From Pseudomonas tructae (GTDB lineage Bacteria > Pseudomonadota > Gammaproteobacteria > Pseudomonadales > Pseudomonadaceae): a stretch of 64,000 bases of DNA. Shown here piece by piece: positions 25,167-33,108 of this stretch. Numbering within the stretch: the first letter of the stretch is position 1; each line of letters begins with the position of its first letter. Made by a program: the position numbers and the translations under genes. The DNA is taken from assembly GCF_004214895.1 (NCBI RefSeq), contig NZ_CP035952.1, positions 2,738,501 through 2,802,500 on the forward strand, in the 5' to 3' direction. A model generated the notes under the pieces. The model ran no database searches. It was not told where the DNA came from and saw nothing but the letters and a program-made list of their open reading frames with translations.

Positions 25167-25415
25167 TCAGAACACGTGCTGGCGCTTGTCCAGTTGCTGA
25201 TCGACCAGCCATTTGCCATGGGCCAGCGCCGCGTGCTGGGCATTTTCAAGATCGGCCAGATAGGCCATCTTCACCGGCAGCGATAATCGCCGACTGGTGT
25301 GGCCCTCAGGATCGGTGATCAGGCACCCGGCGTTGAACGGCGTGGGGATGCCTGGGTGGGTTTCGACGCTGGCGGTGATGGTGTGGTTGCGATGCACGCA
25401 TTGAAGGGTTTTCAT
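25167..25415 (-). CDS. Conserved small protein of unknown function
   Basis: 82 residues starting MKTLQCVHRNHTITASVETH, with AYLADLENAQHAALAHGKWLVDQQL near the C-terminus described here as an amphipathic helix. I do not recognise a named family. No signal peptide. The start at 25415 follows CAGGAC; in-frame codons further upstream (to 25652) run through a REP pair and the monooxygenase gene, so they are rejected. It is convergent with the DUF3079 gene, with 7 bases between the stops. Confidence 0.6.
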   Translation of the reverse strand: MKTLQCVHRNHTITASVETHPGIPTPFNAGCLITDPEGHTSRRLSLPVKMAYLADLENAQHAALAHGKWLVDQQLDKRQHVF

Positions 25416-25445
25416 CGTCCTGACCTCGCTGCTGTGGTACCGAAG

Positions 25446-25513
25446 TAGGAGCGAGCTTGCCTCGCGAGGCGATGTAATGGGCAAGGCACAATCGCGGGGC
25501 AAGCCCGCTCCTA
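25446..25513. repeat. REP pair (inverted)
   Basis: Two REP sequences in opposite orientation: TAGGAGCGAGCTTGCCTCGC at 25446-25465 and ATCGCGGGGCAAGCCCGCTC at 25491-25510. They form a BIME-like hairpin upstream of the small unknown gene and downstream of the monooxygenase gene. Confidence 0.85.
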
Positions 25514-25570
25514 CCGATCCAGTATGCCCGTGCAACGGCCCGGATAGGTCCGGGCCGACGAACGTGAGCA

Positions 25571-26614
25571 TCAGCGGAACGCGGGCACCACTTCGTTGAT
25601 GAACAACGCCAGGGACTTTTTCTTCTCGGCATGGGGCAGGCTGTTGTCGCACCAGAAACTGAACTCGTCGACGCCCAGTTCCTGGTAGTAGCGAATGCGC
25701 GCGATGATTTCTGCCGGGGTACCGATCATGGTGTTCTTGCGAATGTTGTCCAGGTCGAACTCCGGGCGTTCCTTGAACTTTTCTTCGGGGCTCGGCGCCA
25801 GAAATCCGTTGTCCGGCACCTGCTTGTTGCCGAACCAGGCGTCGAAGGTGCGGTAGAAGCGCGAGATCGCCTGGGCGCCGATTTTCCAGCCGTCGCTGTC
25901 TTGGGCGGCATGCACGTGGGTATGGCGCAGCACCATCAGTTGCGGGCGCGCCACCTCGGGGTTGTTGGCCAGGGCGGCTTCGAACTTGTTCGTAAGGTCC
26001 AGGACTTCTTCATCGCCTTTCATCAGCGGGGTGACCATCACGTTGCAACCATGCTTGACCGCAAAGTTGTGCGAGTCCGGGTCGCGAGCGGCGATCCACA
26101 TCGGTGGCACGGGTTGCTGGATCGGCTTGGGCACACAGGTCGAGGTGGGAAACTTCCAGATCTCGCCGTCGTGGGCGTAGTCGCCTTGCCACAGGGCGCG
26201 GATCACCGGGACCATCTCCCGCAGCGCCTGGCCGCCTTCGGAGGCCGGCATGCCGCCGGCCATGCGGTCGAACTCGAACTGATAGGCGCCACGGGCCAGG
26301 CCGACTTCCATGCGCCCGTTGCTGATGACATCGAGCAGGGCGCATTCACCCGCCACCCGCAGCGGGTGCCAGAACGGCGCGATGATGGTCCCGGCGCCCA
26401 GGTGGATGGTGGTGGTGCGCGCCGCCAGATACGCCAGCAGCGGCATCGGGCTGGGCGAAATGGTGTATTCCATGGCGTGGTGTTCGCCGATCCATACGGT
26501 GCTGAAACCGCCGTCTTCGGCCATCAGGGTCAGTTCGGTCAGGTCTTCGAACAACTGCCGGTGGCTGACCTGTTCATCCCAACGTTCCATGTGCACGAAC
26601 AACGAAAATTTCAT
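25571..26614 (-). CDS. LLM-class (luciferase-like) flavin-dependent monooxygenase
   Basis: 347 residues with the bacterial luciferase-like TIM barrel. Landmarks are MKFSLFVHMERWD, FSTVWIGEHH, TTIHLGAGTIIAPFWHPLRV, GRMEVGLARGAYQFEFDRM and PPMWIAARDPDSHNFA. Such enzymes use reduced FMN delivered by a partner reductase and oxygen to hydroxylate or cleave an organic substrate; the substrate cannot be told from sequence. The partner reductase gene lies 69 bases upstream on the same strand, so this is a two-component system. REP sequences follow the 3' end. Confidence 0.9.
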   Translation of the reverse strand: MKFSLFVHMERWDEQVSHRQLFEDLTELTLMAEDGGFSTVWIGEHHAMEYTISPSPMPLLAYLAARTTTIHLGAGTIIAPFWHPLRVAGECALLDVISNGRMEVGLARGAYQFEFDRMAGGMPASEGGQALREMVPVIRALWQGDYAHDGEIWKFPTSTCVPKPIQQPVPPMWIAARDPDSHNFAVKHGCNVMVTPLMKGDEEVLDLTNKFEAALANNPEVARPQLMVLRHTHVHAAQDSDGWKIGAQAISRFYRTFDAWFGNKQVPDNGFLAPSPEEKFKERPEFDLDNIRKNTMIGTPAEIIARIRYYQELGVDEFSFWCDNSLPHAEKKKSLALFINEVVPAFR

Positions 26615-26683
26615 GGCGCATTCCTCGGATCTTGTTATGGGGCGTCTGTCGGATCAGGCAGCTTGTCGTGAGAATAGTGCGGC

Positions 26684-27169
26684 TCAGGCAAAGGCCGGCA
26701 GTTCGGCCATCTTGCCGCGGCAGTACACCAGCGGGCTGGGGGCCTGCTCGGGGACGATGAGGTTCTTCACCGCGCCGACCATGATCGCGTGGTCACCGCC
26801 TTCGTACTCGCGCCACAGTTCGCATTCGATGATCGCCGTGGCGTTGGCCAGCAAGGGATTGCCCTGCGTGCTCAGGGTCCAGTCGATGCCTTGCGCCTTG
26901 TCCTTGCCTTTACGCGCAAAGGCATAGGCCTCGGCTTGTTGGGCACCGGAGAGCAGGTGGATGGCGAAGCGCTTGTTGCGAATGAGCACCGGGTAGGAGT
27001 CGGAACTGTAGTTGGGGCAGAACAGCACCAGCGGCGGATCCATGGACAAGGAACTGAAGGCACTGGCGGTCAGGCCGACGACCTGGCCATCGTCGTCCAG
27101 GGTGGTGATGACGGTGACGCCGGAGGGGAAGGAGCCCAGGACGTTCTTGTAGACGGTTGCGTCGATCAT
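26684..27169 (-). CDS. Flavin reductase (two-component monooxygenase reductase)
   Basis: 161 residues of the HpaC/flavin_reduct family: FPSGVTVITTLDDDGQVVGL near the N-terminus, SAFSSLSMDPPLVLFCPN, and GGDHAIMVGAVKNL near the C-terminus containing the family GDH motif. It should reduce FMN/FAD with NAD(P)H for the monooxygenase encoded downstream. Start ATG 27169 (MIDATVYKNVLGSF) has GAGG nine bases upstream; the longer frame from 27250 crosses the promoter. The region upstream has an inverted repeat that may be an operator. Confidence 0.88.
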   Translation of the reverse strand: MIDATVYKNVLGSFPSGVTVITTLDDDGQVVGLTASAFSSLSMDPPLVLFCPNYSSDSYPVLIRNKRFAIHLLSGAQQAEAYAFARKGKDKAQGIDWTLSTQGNPLLANATAIIECELWREYEGGDHAIMVGAVKNLIVPEQAPSPLVYCRGKMAELPAFA

Positions 27170-27224
27170 GGTGTGGTCCTCGGAAGACAGCGGTGGTCCG
27201 CGTTTATTGTTAGATGTGTCTGAT

Positions 27225-27240
27225 GGTATACCGTAATACC
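27225..27240. promoter_or_regulatory. Inverted repeat GGTAT-N6-ATACC, possible operator
   Basis: GGTATACCGTAATACC lies 56 bases ahead of the flavin reductase start, in a locally AT-rich stretch. The GGTATACC core resembles GntR-family (FadR/VanR-like) operators. No regulator gene is adjacent, so the cognate protein is unknown. Confidence 0.4.
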
Positions 27241-27347
27241 TAATATGCAAGAGGAATTTTTGCCGTGAGCAGCCCTCGGCGATAGGGCGGCGCGCCGATA
27301 AATATGGGGTTTGAGCGGATTGGGGAGGGGAGAATCAGTAGATCGCA

Positions 27348-27427
27348 ATCGCGGGGCAAGTCGGACCGCCGCACCGCCGCTCCCACAGGCTCAACAGTAT
27401 TCTGTGGGAGCGGGCTTGCCCCGCGAG
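27348..27427. repeat. REP pair (inverted)
   Basis: ATCGCGGGGCAAGTCGGACC... at 27348-27386 and GTGGGAGCGGGCTTGCCCCG at 27404-27423 are oppositely oriented REP sequences separated by about 16 bases. They lie between the flavin reductase promoter and the 3' end of the glyoxalase gene. Confidence 0.85.
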
Positions 27428-27446
27428 GGAATAGCCTGGAACTGAA

Positions 27447-27968
27447 TCAGAACTCGGTTGGCTGAATGATCTCGACCCAATAGTCATCCGGGTCCTTGAT
27501 GAACGCCAGGTGCTTCATGCGGCCGTCGCTCAGACGCTTCTGGAAGTTCACGCCCAGCGCCTCGAAACGCTCGCAGGCAGCGCGGATATCCGGCACCGAG
27601 ATGCAGATATGGCCGAAACCACGTGGATCGGTGTTGCCGTTGTGGTAGGCAAAGTCGGCGTCGTTCTCGCTGCCGTGGTTGTGGGTCAGCTCGAGGATCC
27701 CGGGGATCGATTTCATCCACTCGGTGCGCTTGGCCGCGTCAGCCGGGATCTGCGCCTTGTCGACCAGGGCGAGGAAGTACAGGCTGAATTCGGCTTCCGG
27801 GAAGTCGCGCTTCTCGACCAGGCTGAAGCCCAGCACTCGGGTGTAGAAGTCCAGGGACTTGGTAACGTCCTTGACCCGCAGCATGGTGTGGTTGAAAACG
27901 AAGTTGTGGGTCGCGGCATCCGGTTGCGCGGTGACACCCGGCAAGGTGTCGAGAGGGTTCTGGCTCAT
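27447..27968 (-). CDS. gloA: Lactoylglutathione lyase (glyoxalase I)
   Basis: 173 residues; converts the methylglyoxal-glutathione hemithioacetal to S-lactoylglutathione. It is the long, yeast/human-like or P. putida type with two betaalphabetabetabeta modules. Metal ligands are expected at His in FNHTMLRVKDV, Glu in ILELTHNHG, His in FGHICISVPD and Glu in YWVEIIQP. The glyoxalase signature NTDPRGFGHICI is present. Cytoplasmic, single gene; a REP pair follows. Confidence in family is high. Confidence 0.95.
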   Translation of the reverse strand: MSQNPLDTLPGVTAQPDAATHNFVFNHTMLRVKDVTKSLDFYTRVLGFSLVEKRDFPEAEFSLYFLALVDKAQIPADAAKRTEWMKSIPGILELTHNHGSENDADFAYHNGNTDPRGFGHICISVPDIRAACERFEALGVNFQKRLSDGRMKHLAFIKDPDDYWVEIIQPTEF

Positions 27969-28056
27969 GGGCTCTCCGCAATTGGGCTGGCAACAGTATG
28001 GCCAGCAAAAAAGTCAGGGCGTCATGATACGGAACTGAAGCGATTGCGCAAACGAT

Positions 28057-28112
28057 TTGCGCCCCGCCTTTAGGGGGCGGGGCGCAAGAATTAGAAGCCC
28101 GCCGAAGCGGGC
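28057..28112 (-). terminator. Two hairpins downstream of the MvaT-like gene
   Basis: Reading leftward from the MvaT-like stop at 28184: first GCCCGC-TTCG-GCGGGC (28112-28097) followed by TTCTAATTCTT, a good intrinsic terminator. Then a 12-bp perfect stem TTGCGCCCCGCC / GGCGGGGCGCAA (28087-28057). They separate this gene from gloA. Confidence 0.7.
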
Positions 28113-28183
28113 GTATGGGGCGCTAGTCCGTTAGCAGCCTTCATCCTGAGCCAGTGGATGTGAAAAAAGTGTGAAGAAGTTTT

Positions 28184-28543
28184 TCACGTGCGCAACCAGC
28201 TGTCGACTGTCTTGGCGCCGTACTGTTCTTTCCAGGCTTTAAGGCCACGGTGGTTGCCGCCCTTGGTTTCAATCAGCTCGCCGGTGTGGGGGTTTTCATA
28301 GACCTTCACCACGCGCGCGCGGCGTTGTTTCGGTGCACTGACCGGGGCTTTGTGGGCCGCCTTGGGGTCGAGAATGGCGACAATATCGCGCAGGCTCTTG
28401 TTGTAGTGTTTCATCAGGTCGACAAGTTTTTTCTCGAACTCGATTTCGCGTTTCAGGCCGGCGTCCTTTTTCAGCGCCTCCAATTGCGCCATTTGTTCCT
28501 GAAGGGCCTTTTCGGCAGCGCGGAACTCTGCAAGTCTGGACAC
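28184..28543 (-). CDS. MvaT-type xenogeneic silencer (H-NS functional homologue)
   Basis: 119 residues from GTG 28543, chosen because AAGGAG lies eight bases upstream and the product then begins MSRLAEFRAAEKALQEQM, aligning with the MvaT start. An N-terminal coiled coil (about 1-60) mediates oligomerisation. The C-terminal domain has VVKVYENPHTGELIETKGGN, in which the R-G-N-like KGGN loop inserts into the minor groove of AT-rich DNA. Pseudomonads carry several paralogues (MvaT, MvaU, TurA-E), and which one this is cannot be decided here. Global silencer of horizontally acquired genes; nucleoid-bound. Confidence 0.88.
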   Translation of the reverse strand: MSRLAEFRAAEKALQEQMAQLEALKKDAGLKREIEFEKKLVDLMKHYNKSLRDIVAILDPKAAHKAPVSAPKQRRARVVKVYENPHTGELIETKGGNHRGLKAWKEQYGAKTVDSWLRT

Positions 28544-28895
28544 TGTCTTCACTCCTTTAAGTCTGCAGTGGCCCGGCATGCGTAAAAATGAGTTGCAAAG
28601 TGAATAACGCAGCCGCCACCGGGTTGGGTACAACATCGCACTAAAAAGAGTGTAGTAGTGCTCGCGCGGCGGGTAAACATTAAACTTTTATATTGCCAGG
28701 GGTGGAACTTAATTAATTAGCCTTAGACGCTGGCCAAGGAACTAGTCGAGGATGCCCCAGGTGGCTTAGACCATGGTCCAATGGCCTGTTGCAGAGCGCT
28801 TGCGCGATGATTGTCGGTCATCGTCGACTGCCATCGGCGTTGGCTGCATTGTCGGTGCAGGGATCTGCGCCGGTTGTTTTTTGCCTTTCTTTCGG
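28544..28895. other. Divergent promoter region between the MvaT-like gene and the OprD porin
   Basis: 352 bases. Contains an unusually AT-rich patch for this genome (TAAACATTAAACTTTTATAT near 28673-28692, and ACTTAATTAATTAG near 28708-28721) that could be bound by the MvaT-like protein itself. No further gene is supported; in-frame extension of oprD through this stretch lacks a ribosome site and codes for an implausible leader. Confidence 0.5.
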
Positions 28896-30197
28896 ATGTT
28901 GCTTCTCATGTTTGCCCCATACCCTCTCGCGCCCGGGCGCAGCCTTGTTGGCCTGCTCGCGATGTTTGCTGCCGTCTCGACAGAAGCTGCCGGTTTTGTC
29001 GAAGACAGCAGTGCCAAGATCGAAGCCCGCAACGTTTATTTCAATCGCGACTTTCGTGATGGTCATACCAATTCCGCTCAAGGGGCATCAAAGCGCGAAG
29101 AATGGGCTCAAGGCTTTATTCTGAATGTTCAGTCAGGCTATACCGAAGGCACTGTAGGTTTTGGTGTGGACGCCGTGGGTATGCTCGGGATCAAACTCGA
29201 CTCCAGTCCCGCCGACAGCAACAGTGGTTTGTTGCCTTCCAGTGGGCATGATCCGCGTCGATCTGAAGACCAGTACGCGAAGATGGGCGTGGCCGGTAAA
29301 GTGCGCTACTCGCAGACCGTGCTCAAGGTCGGCTCGATGATGCCCGACATGCCGTTGCTCAAATACAACGATGGGCGTTTGCTGCCAACCATGTTCCACG
29401 GGGCGATGCTGACGTCGGAAGAAATCAGCAACCTGAAGTTCACCGTCGCGCGCCTGGACAAGTACACCGCGCGGGACTCTACCGACCGCCAGGACATTCG
29501 CGTTCACTGCAAGAACAAGCGCTATGCCTGCGACACGACTGCCGACCATTTCGAGATGGCCGGGGTCGACTACAGGTTCAACGATCGCCTGAGCGCGCAG
29601 TACCAGGTGGCCAAGCTTGAAAACATCTACCGCCAGCATTTCCTTGGTCTGGTTGCCAGCCAGCCGCTGCGCGTCGGCAGCCTGTCGGCGGACTTGCGCC
29701 TGATCAAGAGTGATGACATCGGCCGTGCCCGCGCCGGCGATATCGATCACCGCGCCTTGAGCGGCATGCTCGGCTACAGCCTGGGTGGCCACAAGCTCAG
29801 CGCCGGCTGGCAGCGTATGTATGGCGAGAACGCCATGCCGTACCTCGATGGCAGCAACCCGTACCTGGTCAACTACGCCCAGGTCAACGATTTTGCCGCA
29901 GCCCAGGAGCGTTCCTGGCAGTTGCGCTATGACTATGACTTCAAGGCCATGGGTGTGCCCGGCCTGAGCTTCTTGACCCGCTACATCAACGGTGACCATA
30001 TCAAGGTCCCGGGCAGCCTGGCCGAGGGCAAGGAGTGGGAGCGCGACAGTGAGCTCAAGTACCAGATCCAGAGTGGCACCTTCAAGGATGTCAGCGTACG
30101 CCTGCGTAACTCCACCTATCGCAGCAACTATGAGAAGTATGCCCGCGACATGGATGAAACCCGGGTGATCGTCAGCTACAACTTCTCGATCCTCTAA
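28896..30197 (+). CDS. OprD-family outer-membrane porin
   Basis: About 433 residues. A signal peptide runs through VGLLAMFAAVSTEAAG with cleavage before FVEDSSAKIEARN; ATG 28908 is an equally possible start because neither has a strong ribosome site. The mature protein is an 18-strand porin: EARNVYFNRDFRD is the OprD opening strand, and the chain ends in the aromatic-type strand VIVSYNFSIL. Substrate could be a carboxylate, amino acid or aromatic acid; specificity cannot be read from sequence. The loop segment VHCKNKRYACDT has two cysteines seven apart, possibly a disulfide. Single gene with a hairpin after it. Confidence 0.9.
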   Translation: MLLLMFAPYPLAPGRSLVGLLAMFAAVSTEAAGFVEDSSAKIEARNVYFNRDFRDGHTNSAQGASKREEWAQGFILNVQSGYTEGTVGFGVDAVGMLGIKLDSSPADSNSGLLPSSGHDPRRSEDQYAKMGVAGKVRYSQTVLKVGSMMPDMPLLKYNDGRLLPTMFHGAMLTSEEISNLKFTVARLDKYTARDSTDRQDIRVHCKNKRYACDTTADHFEMAGVDYRFNDRLSAQYQVAKLENIYRQHFLGLVASQPLRVGSLSADLRLIKSDDIGRARAGDIDHRALSGMLGYSLGGHKLSAGWQRMYGENAMPYLDGSNPYLVNYAQVNDFAAAQERSWQLRYDYDFKAMGVPGLSFLTRYINGDHIKVPGSLAEGKEWERDSELKYQIQSGTFKDVSVRLRNSTYRSNYEKYARDMDETRVIVSYNFSIL

Positions 30198-30222
30198 ACA
30201 GCCGTACGTTGCCATTGTGCTT

Positions 30223-30249
30223 CGGCCAGCCGACTATAGGGGCTGGCCG
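30223..30249. terminator. Hairpin between the OprD gene and cobF
   Basis: CGGCCAGCC-GACTATAGG-GGCTGGCCG, a perfect 9-bp stem with a 9-base loop, 26 bases after the porin stop. No T-run follows, so it may be a weak or Rho-assisted terminator, or a 5' structure of cobF. Confidence 0.45.
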
Positions 30250-30269
30250 AGCCATGGAGTCTACGTGCA

Positions 30270-31019
30270 ATGAAACAACTGCTGTTGATAGGAATCGGGC
30301 CGGGCAATCCGCGCCAGATAACCCTTGAAGCCATCGACGGGCTCAACCGTGCCCAGGTGTTCTTTGTGCTCGACAAGGGCGCGCTCAAGGATGAGTTGCT
30401 GCAACTGCGCAAGGACATTCTTGAACGTTACATCGAGCAGCCTGGCTATCGCCTGGTGCAGGTCGAGGATCCGTTGCGCGATGGCGCTGCCAGTGATTAC
30501 GTTGGCGCTGTTCAGGACTGGCACCAGCAGCGCGCGGCGTTATACGCCAAGCTGATCGAAAATGAACTGGCTGACGGTGAATGTGGTGCTTTCCTGCTGT
30601 GGGGCGAGCCAACGCTGTACGACAGTACTCTGCGGATTCTTGAGCTGGTGCAGGCGATGGGCATCGCGCTGCAGCTTGAGGTGATCCCTGGCATCAGCAG
30701 CGTCCAGGCCCTGGCCGCTGCGCATCGCATCCCCTTGAACCGTATCGGCGAGCCGCTGACCGTGCTGCCCGGGCGGCGCCTGGACGAACAGCTGCGTATC
30801 GACAACCTGGTGGTTATGCTCGATGGCCAGTGCGCCTTTGCCGGGCTGGATGACCCGCAGTTGCACATCTACTGGGGCGCCTACCTGGGCACTGCCGATC
30901 AGCTGGTGATTGCCGGGCCGTTGCAGGAGGTCAAGGCGCAGATCCTCGCTGCCCGCGAACAGGCGCGGGCACGCAAGGGCTGGATCATGGACACTTATCT
31001 GCTGCGTCGGCCGCTGTAG
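30270..31019 (+). CDS. cobF: Precorrin-6A synthase (deacetylating) CobF
   Basis: 249 residues of the tetrapyrrole methylase family; methylates C1 of precorrin-5 with loss of acetate in the aerobic cobalamin pathway. The N-terminus LLLIGIGPGNPRQITLEA is the SAM-binding GxGPG loop and LLWGEPTLYDST the second signature. It stands alone, outside a cob cluster. Its last 35 bases overlap the convergent glycosyltransferase gene. No cobalamin riboswitch was recognised in the 72 bases upstream. Confidence 0.93.
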   Translation: MKQLLLIGIGPGNPRQITLEAIDGLNRAQVFFVLDKGALKDELLQLRKDILERYIEQPGYRLVQVEDPLRDGAASDYVGAVQDWHQQRAALYAKLIENELADGECGAFLLWGEPTLYDSTLRILELVQAMGIALQLEVIPGISSVQALAAAHRIPLNRIGEPLTVLPGRRLDEQLRIDNLVVMLDGQCAFAGLDDPQLHIYWGAYLGTADQLVIAGPLQEVKAQILAAREQARARKGWIMDTYLLRRPL

Positions 31020-32349
31020 CCAGGCGGTTCTTGGCCTCGATCCACTGGGCCATGTACTGGGTGCTTTTGTGCTGGTGATGGCGGAGCATGGCGCCGGTGA
31101 AATTGAACAGCCGGTGTTGGTCGAGGTCGGCCAGAGCGTACTCGATGCGTTCGACCAGAGCGCTGGCGTGCTGGCGCCGGTCGTAGCGTGCGCCGAGCAA
31201 GCGCCGTGCGTCCTGTTGTGCCTGGTTCCAGCGCGCTTCGTCGCTGTACAGGGTGGCGGCGGCTTCGGCCAGACCTTCGGCGGTCTGGGCGATGGCGCCG
31301 GGCCAGGGCAGGGCGCCATGCATGGCTTCGGCGCCGATAGGAGTAGTCACGCTGGGAGTGCCGCATTGCATGGCGTCGGTGAGCTTGCCCTTGATCCCGG
31401 CGCCAAAACGCAGCGGTGCCAGGCAGATGCGCGCGTTGCTCATGACCTCAAGGGCATCTTCGGCCCAGTTCATGATGTGAAAGCCCTCGGCGGGCTTGTG
31501 CAGTGCCGTGGCCTTGGGTGGGGTGTAGGCACCGTAGATATGCAGCTGCGCCTGTGGCAGGCGCCGGCGGATCATCGGCCACAGGCTGTTCTTCATCCAC
31601 AGCACTGCGTCCCAGTTGGGGGCATGGCGGAAGTTGCCGATGCTGAGGAAATGTGCGCGCTCGGCGAACGGCTTGAACGGCTCGCTGGGTGCGTCGAGCA
31701 TCAACGGGCACCAGTGCAGCAGGTGCTCGGGTACACCGAAGCCGTTGAGCAGCAGGTCGATCTCGACGTCGGAGATCATCAGGCTAAGGTCGCTGCGGTA
31801 GATGGCCGCAAGTTCGCGTAGCGTCAGGTCGGCACTGGCCATCTGCCGATAGAGGTCGGGGCCGGAGGTGGCGAACAGGGCGCGAAAATCGTTGGGGTCC
31901 AGGCCTTCGATTAAACGCCGGCGCAACAGTTGCTGACGGGCATCGCGCAGGCTTTGCAGGTCGGAGGTTTCCAGCACGCGCAGGGCGTTGGGGCAGTGTT
32001 TCTCCACGCGCCAGCCGAATTGCTCCTCCATCATGAAACGGTCGAACAGCACCACATCCGGGGCCAGCTCGCTGACGAAGCGGTCGAAACTGCTGTCGTT
32101 GAGGGTAATGGCTTGCTCGGCGATGCCCAGGCTGGCAAGGTCCGCCTTGTGTTCGCCGACGGTGGCCGGGCTGCTGAAGGTAATACGCCAGCCACGCTGC
32201 AAGAAGCTTTCAAGGATCTGCATCATGTGCGAACCAGCAGCCGAAGAGCGCGGCTCGGGCCAGACGTAGCCAATGACCAGGACATTGAGGGCGGTGGCGG
32301 GCATGGGATCGGGAACCTTGGCAAAAGCGCGTATTAAAGCAGATTCCAT
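30985..32349 (-). CDS. Glycosyltransferase (GT-B fold, GT4-like)
   Basis: 454 residues. The N-terminal domain begins LNVLVIGYVWPEPRSSAAGS, typical of GT-B enzymes. The C-terminal donor-binding domain has FLSIGNFRHAPNWDAV, LHIYGAY and CLAPLRFGAGIKGKLTDAMQ, followed by CGTPSVTTPIGAEAM, the acidic and glycine-rich nucleotide-sugar site. Acceptor and sugar are unknown. Cytoplasmic or membrane-associated. The start is uncertain: ATG 32349 has AAGG four bases upstream, and ATG 32304 (MPATALNVLVIG) is the alternative. A stand-alone gene, not in a polysaccharide cluster; its 3' end overlaps cobF by 35 bases. Confidence 0.8.
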   Translation of the reverse strand: MESALIRAFAKVPDPMPATALNVLVIGYVWPEPRSSAAGSHMMQILESFLQRGWRITFSSPATVGEHKADLASLGIAEQAITLNDSSFDRFVSELAPDVVLFDRFMMEEQFGWRVEKHCPNALRVLETSDLQSLRDARQQLLRRRLIEGLDPNDFRALFATSGPDLYRQMASADLTLRELAAIYRSDLSLMISDVEIDLLLNGFGVPEHLLHWCPLMLDAPSEPFKPFAERAHFLSIGNFRHAPNWDAVLWMKNSLWPMIRRRLPQAQLHIYGAYTPPKATALHKPAEGFHIMNWAEDALEVMSNARICLAPLRFGAGIKGKLTDAMQCGTPSVTTPIGAEAMHGALPWPGAIAQTAEGLAEAAATLYSDEARWNQAQQDARRLLGARYDRRQHASALVERIEYALADLDQHRLFNFTGAMLRHHQHKSTQYMAQWIEAKNRLATAADAADKCP

Positions 32350-32364
32350 GCAGCCTTGGGCACA

Positions 32365-32449
32365 GTGGGAGCGGGCTTGCCCCGCGATGCGATGAGGTTG
32401 ACGGACCGCTATCGCGGGGCAAGTCGGACCGCCGCACCGCCGCTCCCAC
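32365..32449. repeat. REP pair (inverted), partly inside a coding region
   Basis: GTGGGAGCGGGCTTGCCCCG at 32365-32384 and, inverted, ATCGCGGGGCAAGTCGGACC through GCCGCTCCCAC ending at 32449. The second copy forms the last 13 or so codons and stop of the response regulator gene on the minus strand. Confidence 0.85.
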
Positions 32450-32816
32450 CATTGCGCTGCTCGAGGACATCCTGCACTTTGTCGCGCAACTGGTCGATGC
32501 TGAATGGCTTGGCGATCTGCTGCATGCCTGGCGGTAGGTCCAGGCTTTGGTTATAGCCGCTGGCGAACAGCACCGGTAGTTCCGGGCGCAGTTCCCGGGC
32601 CTTTGCTGCCAGCGCCTTGCCGTCCATGTCCGGCAAGCCTACGTCGGTCATCATCAAGGCCAGGGGTTGTTGCGAGTCTTGCAAAATAGTCAGCGCCTGT
32701 TGCGCATTGGCAGCCTCCAGCACCTCGTAGTCCAGCTCCTGCAGCACCTCGACTATCAGCATGCGCACGATGTCGTCATCTTCGACGACGAGCAGGGGCG
32801 GGGATGTCCGGGGCAT
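32409..32816 (-). CDS. Single-domain response regulator with a REP-derived C-terminus
   Basis: 135 residues from ATG 32816, preceded by AGGA at eight bases; a GTG at 32846 is in frame but lacks a ribosome site. The receiver has the acidic cluster VVEDDD at 11-15, phospho-acceptor Asp58 in MMTDVGLPDMDG, FASGYN and the Lys in AKPF. No output domain. The C-terminal residues GGSGGAAVRLAPR are encoded by a REP element, so the natural end was probably replaced. It is divergent from the kinase operon that begins at 33109 and may be one of its phospho-acceptors. Confidence 0.85.
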   Translation of the reverse strand: MPRTSPPLLVVEDDDIVRMLIVEVLQELDYEVLEAANAQQALTILQDSQQPLALMMTDVGLPDMDGKALAAKARELRPELPVLFASGYNQSLDLPPGMQQIAKPFSIDQLRDKVQDVLEQRNGGSGGAAVRLAPR

Positions 32817-33108
32817 GGCGGTATTCCTGTACAAGGGTTTGTTCACTATCTGTAAGCCACAGGTCGCCCGAAGTTCCCTCGGCGTGCAAAAAACCTGCGG
32901 TTGATCAGCATAGCGGCTGATGAAAAAGTAGGGAACGTTTGCCGCGGGTGCCTCTCAAATGCTGGCTAAATGCCCTGCATAATTGCCAAAGGCGTTTAGA
33001 CTCGGAGTAGCAAAGGCTGGCAGAATGGCTTTTGCTGGGGAAATAGAACGATTACTCGCACATTGGGCCACACTCTTTCGTTTGCATTCTTTGCTTGGGC
33101 GTCTTGAG

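Noticed and set aside
28773..28895. N-terminal extension of the OprD gene
   Set aside because: The upstream codons give no signal peptide and lack a ribosome site; the signal peptide begins at 28896 or 28908.
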